A stretch of DNA of 64,000 nt from assembly GCA_017979445.1 (NCBI GenBank), contig CM030718.1, positions 25,167,021-25,231,020 on the forward strand, given 5' to 3'. The position numbers were made by a program, and so were the translations under genes. The stretch comes from Akebia trifoliata (lineage: Eukaryota > Streptophyta > Magnoliopsida > Ranunculales > Lardizabalaceae). Numbering within the stretch: position 1 is the first letter of the stretch; every line of letters begins with the position of its first letter. Shown here in pieces: positions 22,967 through 34,940 of the stretch. The notes beneath the pieces are model-generated. The model worked only from the letters and a program-made list of their open reading frames with translations. It was not told the origin of the DNA and did no database searches.

Positions 22967-25900
22967 TTATTCTCGAATTGTCTTCCACCGAATCTCAACA
23001 TGTATCATTCCGTTCTTCGAATTGATGAGATTATATTTCTCATTGATGCGCCATTGTTCACTACATCAGTAAGGTTGATATCCACATGTCCCAATGATTC
23101 CTAGATGATACACAAATATAAAATTTTACAATTAATAGAATCGTAAATGTATGATGGGAAACTCAAGAAATAAACGTAAATGGAGAGTGATTCAACCTTT
23201 GATAGGAAACCAAAGCATGCCCGCTTGCTCATAACCTCGATATGGATCTTGTCATCTACCGGGGCTTCTTCTAGCATATATTGGAATTCTTCGTTCCAAA
23301 ATGGATCCCGTGTTTTCTTGATCATCTAGTGAAAAACAGGATTACAACATTAATTTTAAGATAACAAACAAGAAAAAAAATTAATAAATCTTGTTCTCAA
23401 TAAATATAGAAAACCTAGAGAGCTTCTATTGCCACACCAACTAATACTAATGCCATGTGTGTTAATTCTCTAGCAATTTACATATGAAATGGGGTGGCAT
23501 TAGCAAACGTTGGTGTGGCAATAGAATCCCTCAAAACCTATTAACATAGAATAAAAACTTCACTCAAACCAACATTTAAAAACAGCTTCAATGGAGTCGG
23601 AACATGGCCGACGCATGTTAGCTTGCCACGGCCCAATTTCAAGATCACTTTCTACATATCAGTTGAGTCAGTGATTGAACTCCACCAACTCAGCCAAGTT
23701 ATAGTCGAAAATGAAAAACATAAAGACAGTTTCTGTTGAAAAAAAGTTCAAACTTTGCAACAACAATTCACCTTGGTTTTATTCTGTTCTCCTCTAAAAA
23801 GAACTATGACATAGGGGTTATTGTGCTTCCTCCCCTCAACATTCTCAGCACCTTGGATGGAAACTAAAAGTAAACCCACCCCACTTAAGGCCACATCTTC
23901 AGATACCCTTCCAACACCAATTTCTTTCCTACTACAACCATCTAAAGGTCCACTAAATCTTTCATTGTCTTCTTTGAAAGGATTGAATGTCAGCTCAACC
24001 ACAATTTTCCCTCTGTGTTTCTTGTTCATAGAATTACTAGGATTCACGGTCTTAAGCAAATCAAGCGTAAATGATTTTCTCTCATGAGGGACGAGCAATC
24101 GTAGTGGAACAACTTGCATCCCCAGCTTGTCATGTGACCCCACCTGTGAAAAATCAATAAGTGAAAAATACGAACTTGCATATTAAATTGAAAACTAAGC
24201 CAAATCAATCCATTTGGTCTTTGTTAACCAACCAACTACTCCAAAAGACCGATCCATTGGAAAAGGGGAAAACTATGAATATAAGAGGGACACAAGGCCT
24301 AATTGGGGTATGAGACACCCGAGAGTGGAAGAAAATATACACTATTAACACTCCTCCTCACCCATAAGGGTGGAAAGATTTGAACCCATGACCTATATGA
24401 ACCTAGCGCTCTGATACCATGTTAACCAACCAACTACTCCAAAAGACCAATCTGTTGGAGAGGGGGAGAACTATGAATATAAGAGGGTCACAAGGCATAA
24501 CTAGGGTATGAGACACCCGAGAGTGGAGGAAAATATACACTCAACACTCCCCCTCACCCGTAAGGGTCGAAAGGTTTGAACCTGTGACCTATACAAACGT
24601 ATTGCTTTGATACCATGTTAACCAACCAACTACTCCAAAATACCCGTGACCTATACGAACTTAGCGCTCTGATACCATGTTAACCAACCAACTACTCCAA
24701 AAGACCGATCTGTTGGATAGGGGAGAACCATGAATATAAGAGGGTCACGGGGGTTAACTAAGGTTTGACACACCTGAGAGTGAAGGAAAATATACACTCA
24801 ACTGTCTTATAGATGAGAAGGATACAAGGAGTTAAACCTTTTCCCAGTCGTATACATGTAACTGAAGGATTTGAGTCTCGGGATCTTTCACAATAAGCTT
24901 GAACTCTTCGTTCCACTCAGGATTCAGGTTCTTCATCTTGACTGTGGTTTTCTTCCGTGGAAGTCTCTCGCCACTTAAGCTGAGTTTAACATAAGGATCT
25001 GAAGCTCCCAACAAGTCCATCTTCAAGAGTTTGAGTGCTCGTATAATCTTCACATGTAATATGCCAACGGGCTTCTTCGTGGCCCCTCTATAAAAAAAAA
25101 AGAAAAAGGGGAGAAGGCAAAGTTTTAGTAACATAATCTTGTAGAAATAAAAATGCATTATGTTAGGTTGTATCAAATATATACTCTTATTGTGCCACCA
25201 TTGAAAAACTTGGATTTAGATCAAAATTTATATTTTTTTACATTTTGAGTTTGTAATGGCCAAGTCAAGGAAATTGAGAATTCTCATGCTTTTGAAGTAT
25301 TAGATAATGCATGAGAAAACCCATAATAACCTTGAAGTTTGAAAATTAGATGCTACTTACAAGAAAACGTAATATAATAAGAAAATATAAAACTAAAATA
25401 AAGTAATAAATATTTACGATTCACAGAAAGCTTTATTATTTCATTATCGAAGGCTTACACTGAACCATCAAGAATGGGTATTTCAAATATATGGGGCCAG
25501 AGGTAAAGCCTCGCAACTTGTTTCTTTATAGTTTCCTGTAAATAACAAAAACGCATGAAATAAGGTCTAGAAACTACAAATATGTAGATTTAGATACAAT
25601 TATTTTAAATCATATAGCAGAATGTACATAAAGCTATGGACTAGAAATTAAGAACGAAGTTATCAAGAAATTTAAATGTAAGTATTGCACAAAACAGAGT
25701 CGAATTTAAAATAATTGAACAACTGAAAATTACACACACAAAAAAAAAAATGTACATAAATCCCAGGCACAACCATGTCAAATTAAGACTATCTAATAAA
25801 AATCCAGAGCAGATACCCCACAAAAATTACCGGTGTAGCACCTGAACAAATCGATAAAAGCCAGGGATGGCCATGATATCTCCTCCTAGAAATTTCATTC

Positions 25901-28900
25901 CGAAATCCACATGCGGCTGCAAATAAATCATAAGAGGTCGGATAATTTCCACAAACACTAATTTTAAATTGGAGCACGAGAGCTCATTTGAAATATTGGC
26001 AAGTTTCACATTGATTAGTCCAATTCGAACCAAGATCAAAGGAGGGAGTTTCATGTTGAATGTTAGTTATTAAATATCAATATACGTCTCCACTTACTTT
26101 CTCCATCAAAGAGACAACTATGCTTGCAAAGCATGGAAAGGCAGGCACAAGAGGCTTCAAAGTCACGCGAGGAGCAGCAAATATTTGCAAGTCCACTAAC
26201 TAATTACAAGCAAATCAATCTCTTAGAAGAAACATCCTTGTACTAGAACAGAAACCGTATATTATTTGATGAGGTATTACATTTTGAAAGTTCTAACCTG
26301 CACCGTGATTCGTAGGAACAACAATTTCAGCACCAAAGTTATGTTGGGATTGCCAGCCCATCTAATTGCCGGCTCAATTACTAGTTCCTTCTCATTCGTT
26401 TCATAGACTTTAATACCTGCCAGGTTGAATAAGCACCCAATGTGACATATGTCACCCAATATGACACCAGAGACTGGAGGAAAACATACACTCAAAACTA
26501 CCCCTCACCCATAAGGGTGGAAAGAATCAAACCCGTGACCTATACGAACCTAGCGCTATGATACCATGTTAACCAACCAACTACTCCAATAGACCGATCT
26601 TTTGGAGAGGGGGAGGGCTATGATTATAAAGGGTCACGGGACTTAACTTGGGTATGACACACCCGAGAGTGGAGGAAAATAAACACTCAACAAATTACTC
26701 TTTTATTACCTATATAGGATAAAGAAACTCATGTATATTTCAAACTAGGTATCTTAAATTATCCTTTTTTGAGTTCAATGTTGCCTTTTTGCTTAGAAGA
26801 AATTCCAAGTGAGAGATAGAACATGAATAGGAGTAGAATTTCAACATAAGGGAAAAATCCCAAGGCTTGAAGATGAAGAATTCACTAAGGATCCAAAGAA
26901 AGAAATTCAAAAGAAAAAGGGAGCTGATGTATTTAGAAATAAGGAACACACCCCCTATAAAATAATGTTACATTTAATAGGTGATCGACCAGGCTTAGAC
27001 CCATAGCTCAGTTGGTTTGACACATTGCAAAGTAACTTAGAGGTTGTGGGTTCAAGTCCATTTTTACCCATCAAAATATAATATTGATCAATTAATCTGA
27101 TTAAGAGGCAAACTCACCGTGAATGTTAGGTGGAAGAGTTCCAAGAGTTATACTCTCAAACTCAATCGATTGTATTTGAAACTTCCCAATGTACTCAGAA
27201 ATTATCGGCTTTGTAGTGCTTATTATCGTATCACATATTGCCTATAAAAGAAAATAAAATTTGAACATCAGAAAGACAGAGAACGGTATCCATTATAATG
27301 CCTCACTTCCATGTGATATGGGCATTTAACATAGCCCAGCTTAGCCTTTTATTTTTTTGAAACCAAAATGAGATTTTTGAACTTAAAAAAGTACCTTATC
27401 TAGGTAAGGCCACATATAAAAAATGAACCTGTTCAACCAGTCAACCTGCACAAAGTAACGCAATTAAAAATATATAGCTTAAAAAGTAGAAGTCGGGTAT
27501 ATGAGCTAACAATCGAGAGAACTACCTAAGATAAGAACTTCAATACTCACTCGATCATAGTCAGGATTCTTTATCCATAGTGGGATCTCAGGTAAAATAT
27601 CGAGCAAAGCATATGAATCGATCTCATGAAGCGGCTTGACAATTGGATTCTGCCAAGACATTTATTGAAAAATTTTGAGCTCTAAAATTTACACGTTGAG
27701 TTACAAAAGAAATATTAGAGTGGGAAATATTTTAGAAGAATTTCTATTTGTCTAAACTTACAAACACAAATAGAAAACACTGTTGGTGCTTCAAATTAAA
27801 AATGAATGGAAGACCCCTCTAATGCGTTTAAAGAAAAAAAAAGTTGCATAATCTGATCATAAGCTATCAAATAAGGATATTATCCATGAAGGGTTTCTAG
27901 ATCAAATTTATACACTCAGAAGACTTAAGATGTTAGAGAAAAATTGAGACCAAGTAACCAAGAAACTACTCACTAAAACCATGTGAAACCAGCACAAATA
28001 TTTAAAGGAAAATGAATGCAAACCATATATAGGCGTAGCAAATAAAAAAACTTGATGATTTGATTGGGTCGTCCATTTGGGCCCTATCATTCCTACTGGA
28101 AGTGAGGGTCCTAGAAACATAGGGAGTAGTTGTTAAATTAGAAATGTGCAGCAACCAATTCAACCTCTACAAAAAGGAAGTTGAGGCCGTATAAGAGGGA
28201 AAGAAATACTCAAGTCTCTCTCTCTCTCTCTTTTCCTTAAGCTTGTTGGGTACTCACTGTTTTTCTATCTAGTACCCTAAGGATCTAAGGCGTGGATATC
28301 ATCATGATCGCTCTAATAGCATAAAAAAAAATAGGTTTAAAGTATTTCTAATCTCTAGCAACCCGTGATGGCGTGACACCATTTCGGTTCTCCACTGCAT
28401 GTGACTAGTACACCTACTAACCCAATTCTCAAACATACTATTCGAATCAAAACTATCAATCACAAAAACCGTACAAACTTCACCCAAGGACTACTATAAT
28501 TATTCATCACTATATTGTATAGATCCATGAAACACATTTCTAATGTAAAAGAAAATTTTGCCTCTACAATTGAATTGGAGACTCACCCATTTCTCAGATG
28601 AAGGCTTAAAACAAAAATCTCTATAATACGAACACCAAGTAACCCCTATTAAAGAGCCCAACTGAAGAAATATAAGATAGCAAAATCTCAAAAACCCAAG
28701 TAATGAACTATGGATGATCACATAAGAACCACTTAGTATGTCAAGTTGTCAACTTAAGATCAAAAACCCAGATTTGAAAAACTACTAATCATCAAATATA
28801 TGATTTTACTAAATATGTCAACTTAAGATCAAAAACCCAGATTTAAAAAACTGCTAATCATCAAATACATGATTTGATATTCACAAAAGATGATCAAACA

Positions 28901-29052
28901 AAACTGGGTTTTAAAGAAAGAGATTAAAACAGATGTGTTACCTTGATATCTTTGGGTTCAGAGTAGACGAAGAGGAAAAAACCCAACAAAAGCCCTATTG
29001 GTATTCCGAATCCAAAACCAATAATTCCCAACAAAATACTGAGAAATCCCAT
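22967..29052 (-). CDS. SYT3: Plant synaptotagmin (SYT3 type), twelve exons, frameshift in last exon
   Basis: A membrane-contact-site lipid-transfer protein; relatives tether ER to plasma membrane. Exons: 29052-28942, 27649-27551, 27445-27395, 27241-27118, 26416-26298, 26199-26098, 25916-25842, 25535-25459, 25087-24838, 24143-23772, 23325-23197, 23100-about 22967. Residues 1-30 (MGFLSILLGIIGFGFGIPIG start) form the membrane anchor. An SMP domain spans about 65-250. C2A starts near 257 with loop aspartates in KMDLLGASDPY and YDWEK. C2B follows, and its first loop (AENVEGRKHNNPY) lacks the usual aspartates. The family ending runs NGRINEKYNLINS and then RWKT, but here one base is missing near 23050. 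As read, the frame goes to a stop at 23005 (about 534 aa) after a novel tail; the family-like frame would reach a TAA at 22967. Confidence 0.9.
23420..23530. repeat. MITE family C, short copy in a synaptotagmin intron
   Basis: Ends GCTTCTATTGCCACACCAAC and GTTGGTGTGGCAATAGAA are inverted. It lies in the intron between exons 10 and 11. Confidence 0.7.
24222..24803 (-). mobile_element. Multimeric TRIM array (four LTRs, three PBS) in a synaptotagmin intron
   Basis: On the minus strand LTRs begin TGTTGAGTGTATATTTTCC and end GGTTGGTTAACA; each is followed by a TGGTATCAGAGC-type primer binding site. Plus-strand blocks are LTR 24222-24350, internal, LTR 24420-24546, internal, truncated LTR 24616-24642, internal, and LTR 24678-24803. 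The internal parts are about 70 bp. It lies between synaptotagmin exons 9 and 10. Confidence 0.85.
26441..26692 (-). mobile_element. TRIM retrotransposon with one decayed LTR
   Basis: An intact LTR at 26567-26692 (minus: TGTTGAGTGTTTATTTTCC to GGTTGGTTAACA), a TGGTATCATAGCGC primer site and an internal part. The second LTR (26441-26500) is largely deleted. It lies in the intron between synaptotagmin exons 4 and 5. Confidence 0.7.
26996..27075 (+). repeat. tRNA-like sequence, probable SINE
   Basis: A pol III A box TAGCTCAGTTGG (27004-27015) and B box GGTTCAAGTCC (27049-27059) are spaced as in a tRNA, but the acceptor arms do not pair and no anticodon stem is convincing. A tRNA-derived SINE remnant fits better than a working tRNA gene. 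It lies in the same synaptotagmin intron as the TRIM at 26441. Confidence 0.55.
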
Positions 29053-29376
29053 GTTCTTGAATTATCAAAAAAGTACAAATTAAGAACAAATTAAAACTGG
29101 AAATCTAAGACGGAGAAGAATACAAAGACGTTGGCAAAGACAAAAATTTACTTGAAACGTAACGAAATCAAGTCTCAACTTCCAATAAAACCGCCAAAAC
29201 AGAGTCTCGTTGTTTGATATAGAGTTTTTAATTTTTTTTTTGGGTCCTTTTCAATGTGGAGTCACGACCATACCCTCTTTAAGCAAAAATGGATTTTATT
29301 GCCAAAAACAGAAGAAAAAGATTTCGGATTTACCCCTATTAATAGAATTGTCTTCTACTCTTTAAACGGTCACTCC

Positions 29377-29612
29377 AAAACATGGTTTTTAAACTCGGTA
29401 TGGCATCTCGTCCAGTTCAGCTCCAATATCGAGTTATCTCGGATGAATTTTTTGATACATTTGAGACGTCTTATGAGACAACTCAAAAAATTGAACATGA
29501 GACGTAAAATTCGATCAAAAAATGACTTTGTGAGTTGGTTTCGTTCAGTTTTGATATCGAGTTAACTCAGACAATACGTCTTTGCGTCGAACGAATTTAA
29601 AAACCATGCTCC
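29377..29612. repeat. MITE family A, copy upstream of the synaptotagmin gene
   Basis: Starts ACATGGTTTTTAAACTCGG and ends CGAATTTAAAAACCATGC. Interior has repeated TATCGAGTTATCTC and TCGTCCAGTT words. Confidence 0.6.
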
Positions 29613-29792
29613 AAAAGTTATTATCTTAAGGATATATTATGTATCCTTGAGATATGTGTTTTATCTCGACAATTGGAATTCATATTTTAATGGTTGGGAT
29701 TTTGTACTTTTTCTTGAATCATTTGATCGTTACTCATTACCATATAAGAGGTGTAAATATCACAGATGTCCCCCAAAATATCCTCTTTTTTA

Positions 29793-30184
29793 GGGTAAAA
29801 TACACTTTGACTCCGTAGTTTGGCATAATTTCATTTTAACCCTTTGACATTTTGATAATTATAATTGCCTCCCTTATTATTATCTAAGGTGTTCACTTAC
29901 CCTCTTCTTACAAATTGCAATGAACTTAACAATTAAATTCCTCTTATAAAGACCATTTTGCCTTTTTTTTTTAAATATTATTGAAAAAATGAGTTAAATG
30001 AATGCTTAGACAGGGTATTTTAATTATTGTTTTAAAATTTATATATTTTAATTAAAAAAAATAAAAAGTCAAAAAGGTAAAATAGTATAATAACATCTAA
30101 ATTCTAATCCCATCAGTGAAAGTATAATTTAGAGGGTCAAAATGATATTAGGCCAAATTATAGGGGTCAAAGTATAATTTACCC
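29793..30184. repeat. MITE with long GGGTAAAAT inverted ends
   Basis: Left end GGGTAAAATACACTTTGACT, right end GTCAAAGTATAATTTACCC. The match extends about 50 bp inward (TTTGGCATAATTTCATTTT against AAAATGATATTAGGCCAAA). About 390 bp, non-coding. Confidence 0.75.
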
Positions 30185-30289
30185 TTTTTGAGAGGATAAT
30201 TGGGGACAAAACACTTTTTGAAATCCTATCCCAATCCGAGATCATTTATTGGAGAAAAATAATGCAATTGTGTTGAAAATAAATATTCT

Positions 30290-30530
30290 AGAATTACTCA
30301 ATTAATCATTACTTGTGGTCTATTATCAGGAATAATTTAAATTTTGATTATGATATTTATCATACTAAGAATAAGCCAATAAAATGAGAATGTTGATTAT
30401 TTTGGTAATTAAATTATTCAATTAATCATTACTTCTTGTCGATTATCGAGAATAATTTAATTTTTGGTTATGATATGATAGTAAGAATATGCCGAATGAG
30501 ATGAGAATGACGATTGCTTGGATAATTCCA
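30290..30530. repeat. Two-unit tandem repeat of about 120 bp
   Basis: AATTAATCATTACTT followed by GTC.ATTATC, AATAATTTAA and GAGAATG appears at about 30300 and again at about 30420 in the same order, with point changes. Confidence 0.6.
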
Positions 30531-30835
30531 CAAATTTTATTATTTGGGATTGAAGTGAAAAGGACATGTGTTGTTGGATTCATTTCTTCAAAGGCTTCAG
30601 TGGTACGACTCGTACTGGTCAATTCGTGAAATAGATCAAATCACATATAAATCAATCATTCTAATTCATTGAATTTTGTTAGTGGGTTTGATGAATCAAA
30701 TAGTAAATATATGACGTAAATTTTTTAACATTCTTCTTTATGTTTTTTTATTTTATTTTATTTTTCTTTTAGAATTATTTATAATTGTACTTGTAATTTG
30801 CTTGCTTGAATTTATATATATATATATATATATGT

Positions 30836-31408
30836 AGGAATGCTAACGTCCAAGACCCCATGGGATGTTAGAATTCTCCATCACTTTTTTTTTTTACCAA
30901 TAATATTCTTTTCCATTTTATCTTTTTGTGAAAAAAAAATAAGGGTATATTATTTTTGTTTACTAATAATAAATCGACGCAGCAAAATATACGTGGTCTG
31001 TACATAGCAATGGCACAAAACCATTGATCTTTTCTCTCGTGTATCCTAAGGAAAAGATTTGTAATTTTGTGCCCTTGCCACGTCAATCATGCAGAGACTG
31101 CATATGTTTTGCCGCATCGATTTATCATGATTCTATTTTTTCACTTCATAAATGCATTTATTATACCCTTACTAAATGCATTTATTATGTTGATATTGAT
31201 TATCAAATCATTTGTTAAAAAAAGATGTTTAAATCAAAAGATTAAAATGTTGTTATCATTTATTATGTAAACAATTATTTATTATATAAAAAATCAATAT
31301 ACTTTTATCTTTTTCACTAAAAGACAAAATGGAGGAAGAGTATTATTGGAAAGTGAGTGTGGTGGGCAATGCTAACGTCTCCATGAGGTCTTGGACATTA
31401 GCACTCCC
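30836..31408. repeat. Inverted-end element (GCTAACGTCCAAGACC termini) carrying a hairpin element
   Basis: Left end GAATGCTAACGTCCAAGACC then CCATGG; right end CCATGAGGTCTTGGACATTA then GCACTCC. The interior is AT-rich and contains hairpin-family element 7 (30970-31122). The left border abuts an (AT)n run at 30812-30834. Confidence 0.7.
30970..31122. repeat. Hairpin-family element 7, nested
   Basis: Outer arms AAATCGACGCAGCAAAATAT and ATATGTTTTGCCGCATCGATTT. Core GGCACAAAACCATTGATCTT against AAGATTTGTAATTTTGTGCC. Confidence 0.7.
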
Positions 31409-31420
31409 TATATACATATT

Positions 31421-31745
31421 GAATCTCGTTCAGGTGCCAACTATTTGGCCAACACATTTTTCCTTACATGAATTAGTAGTTTCAGAATGAGCTGATTTTT
31501 GGTGAGGATAATCTCCTCTTCGTGAAGATGATCTTTATGATGAGGAGATCATCCTCATTAAAAATCAAGTCATTTTGAAACTTCTAAACCTATGTTTATG
31601 AATTGAAGTATCGTGAACCATCCATTTTTTGTAAATCACTTTTGATGGGGTTAGAGACCATCCTCACAAAAAATCAACTCATTCTGAAACTTCTAACCTA
31701 TATAAGACAAAAATGTTGCCTAAATAGTTGGCATCCGAACAACTC
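31421..31745. repeat. Inverted-end element (GGTGCCAACTATTTGGCC termini)
   Basis: Left end GTTCAGGTGCCAACTATTTG, right end CAAATAGTTGGCATCCGAAC-like in the complement sense (read TAAATAGTTGGCATCCGAAC), arms about 45 bp. Inside, GATTTTTGGTGAGGATAATC and its inverted relatives form further hairpins. A related internal segment recurs near 56010-56200. Confidence 0.6.
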
Positions 31746-32636
31746 TTAATCTATGCACGAGCTAATTGAACTAGCAATGAAGAAATAAATTATTTGTGCC
31801 TACCAATACAATATATATATATTTTTAATATTTACTATGGCGATTTTGGAGTCAAAGGCCCCGACTGGCTGGACAAGGCAACCGTCCTCTTAAAGCACTA
31901 TCTCTCACCCAAATCCTCCCGAGTACATGCAACACCCCACAAACCACACATATTGGGTAAGCAAAGAAAAAATCCATGTGGGTGGCTAACGAGGGGATTT
32001 GAACTCAAGACCTATCCCTTTTGTGAGGGATGCATTGGTATTATGGCTAACAATCGTTGGTTGAATGAATTGGAATTGTTTAAGAGTGGTGAATCACGTA
32101 TTTTTATTAGAATCAAACAAACTGATGAACTAGGTAATAGGTTATGATGAATATTTGAAATGTATGTTAAAACTCCAAAATGATGGCATACATCCTTGAT
32201 TGAAGTACAAACTTAGTTTTCAATCAATTATTTTTCTTTTTTATCAATAAAACTTTGCAGTGAAATTTTTTCAAATTCTTTCCCATAAATTCAAAGTCTT
32301 GGTGACAAGATTGCCACTTGTTCTGTGCATAATTTGATTAATTTTCAATTATATTTATTTTTTCATCCTTTAAGTCAATTAAAAGTATATAATAAATAAT
32401 TGCCAAAGGAATTTGCCAAATAAAGCAGAATTTGAAGACAATAAATTTTTTGGGAAAAAAAAAGAGAATTTTAATTAGAAAATGAAGCTAGCAAACTATA
32501 TTATTAATTTTTCTGTAAAAATTTAATACTATGAAAAAAAAATCAAGAGTTTTTGGCAACAGATGCAAGATGAACCTAAAAAAATGTTTTTAATTAGTCT
32601 CTCGCTGAGCGTATACCACAGTTCCCAAGTGTGGGG

Positions 32637-32903
32637 CAGGGGAGGAGCTAGTATTTGCCCCCCACAGCACTTTGAGGCACCCCTATATTTTTAACTAATT
32701 ACATGTCCCATTTGTCTCTACTCCTTCACCTCACTCCCCATTTGCCCCTCCACCCTCATCTCCCTCTAATTTTTACCCCCACGCCCTCATCTCTCTCCAA
32801 TCGTATTTTTCAGCACAAATAATTTTCAAATCTTTCAAGTTCTTCAACTATACAACGATCCATAGTTTGCCCCCGCTACAAGAAAATCTTGGCTCTGCCC
32901 TTA
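32637..32903. mobile_element. hAT-like MITE, imperfect 8-bp duplication
   Basis: Starts CAGGGGAGGAGCTAGTATTT and ends AAATCTTGGCTCTGCCCTTA, ends inverted with mismatches. It is flanked by TGTGGGG and TGCGGGG, a one-mismatch target duplication. The CAGGGG-type end and duplication length fit hAT elements. Confidence 0.55.
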
Positions 32904-33124
32904 TGCGGGGGTATCTCAAATATTCAGCAAAACTTGGGGGTATATATCAAAGTTAAGTATCTTCCCTTTAACTAATAAATAAATTGGAGCTGAGATTTTT
33001 TTAACATTCTTTTAGCTAAAATTATAAGCAAACCATTAACGCGGTTGAGCTGTACTCTGCAAGAACTAAGAATTAAGCACTCCATGGAAGCATGACTTTA
33101 AAAGAGTCCAACTAGGCATACCAA

Positions 33125-33448
33125 GCTAGTAAGACTCTTACCCTTACTAAGGGTCCTTGGGCTCATCACTTTGTGATATTAAAAAACATGATCCAATGCT
33201 TTGGGGTTGAAGAGGACAAAATTCTATGAAATTTGGAAGAAAAAAAATAATTATTTTTCACCGTTGAATTTTAATTTTAAATTTGATAGTTAGATGGAAG
33301 TTCAATAGCCGTCCATTTTCAAAACCTTTGATCAAGATCAAAATAAAATGTTTTTTGGATCTGAGTGTTCCTATGAAATTTAGAGGCCTGTCATGTTGGA
33401 TTGCTAATGTGATAATCTATTTGAGCAAAGCAACAATTAGTAAGACTA
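33125..33448. repeat. Inverted-end repeat family D, copy 2
   Basis: Same internal order as 17430-17740. It starts GACTCTTACCCTTACTAAGG and ends ACAATTAGTAAGACT. Confidence 0.55.
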
Positions 33449-33779
33449 TGTTAATAGTATATAAAATGTTTCTCATTTTAAAACTTTAACCTCATTCAAG
33501 GTAATTTGAGTGAATCATCCTAAAGGCCATACAACAAGATGGTTAATGTACATAGTTCACAGTAGACTTGTCTAATATTTTGAAAATATTGGTTAAGTTA
33601 ATGAAAAAATAGTCATCTCAACCAAGATTTGCATTTTTTGATGTAAAATAATTAATTTTTTATTTAAATGTATGCTATCTAAATCCATATAACAAAACAC
33701 AACGATAGATCTTATTCCACTAACAATTGTAGGGTATAAATGTCTCATTCTGACTATAGTGAAGTGAGGTCTATTCCAC

Positions 33780-34940
33780 ATTTTTTTTTATCTTTCCTCT
33801 TCGTCCCTTCAAATTTATTATCTTTCATCTCTTCACTTGTTTACAATAACATCTCTCAAATTTTATTATTATTATTTTTTTTTATTCCTTTATGATGAGA
33901 AGGGTGTAGATCTTGTGCTCGATGGGGTCACATCACATGAGGTCACATCACATGATAAAGTCTATTTTATGCCATTTATACTTAACCTCTTCTTGAAGGA
34001 CTGACATCCAAAATTAGTTTTATTGGTGATTTTTAGTTGTTGAATTTGAACATATTGAATCATGATCAGTCTCATAGACAATGAACGTAGGGTTTCAAAG
34101 AAATAATGAGAAATGCTAAAATCTAGACATATGAAACTCAAGAAGGATAGGACATGTTGAGTCGAATAGGTGACTATTTTGATTAGCTTACAAAAGAAGA
34201 AGGAAATAGTTTGTGAATGAATTCTAAATGTATGCTTGCATATTATTTTGCTCTATCTATAAGGTTGACTTTTTGGTACGTAGGCATATCAAATAGTTGA
34301 CCAACATAAATGAGTTAGTAAGCAAAAATAGAGCGCCATGTGGAATTTTGGGGGTCTGATGACGATATTTATCACGATATCATCCATATAATAAAATACA
34401 ATGGTGCGGCCCACTTGTGGAGAATAAACGTCCTTTCAACTACATTAGGGACTTTCCTCTTCACCTTTTCAACTTTATTATTTTTTCTCCACTTTCTCTT
34501 TTCAATGATATTTCTTCAAGTTTATTATCTTTCATTTTTTACTCACTTTTTCAATAATACCCCTCTTTCTTTAATATCTTTTATTTTTTACCACTTTAAC
34601 CCCAAAGTGAACCCCACTTCTTTGTCCACTTTGTCAATAATACCCTTTCAAATTTATTGTTTTTTTTTTCCTTTGTCACCTCCTATTCCCAAGAGGATGC
34701 TCGTGTTGCAGATGAACGAGTACCTATTTTCCTTTTTCCTTATGATAAGTGAGCGTTACTTACATATCACAAGCCTCTCCTCACAACTTAACCTCAAAAA
34801 GAGTAGTTGTTCTATTTTTATTTTACTTAAAAAAAAGTGTATCCTTATCATTCGCATGTTTGTATTATTAATCTTTTTTTTTTATTGGAAGACAAAGAGT
34901 CTCGCTCTCTCCCACTTTGATAGAAGAAGGTGACTGAGTA
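33780..34940. other. T-rich non-coding stretch
   Basis: Long pyrimidine-rich sequence with related phrases such as TTTATTATCTTTCAT recurring at about 33815 and 34520. An open frame at 34340-34933 is Phe-, Leu- and Ser-rich because of composition and has no recognisable domain. No gene is called. Confidence 0.4.

Noticed and set aside
23821..24087. Plus-strand 88-codon open frame
   Set aside because: Antisense shadow of synaptotagmin exon 10.
26996..27075. A functional tRNA gene
   Set aside because: A and B boxes are good, but the acceptor stem does not pair and no clear anticodon arm forms; SINE is the better reading.
31794..32147. 117-codon open frame
   Set aside because: It crosses a dispersed repeat (GATTTGAACTCAAGACC segment); no domain recognised.
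34340..34933. 197-codon open frame, plus strand
   Set aside because: Phe/Leu/Ser-rich translation of a T-rich stretch with no domain, no promoter-like context and no homology I recognise.
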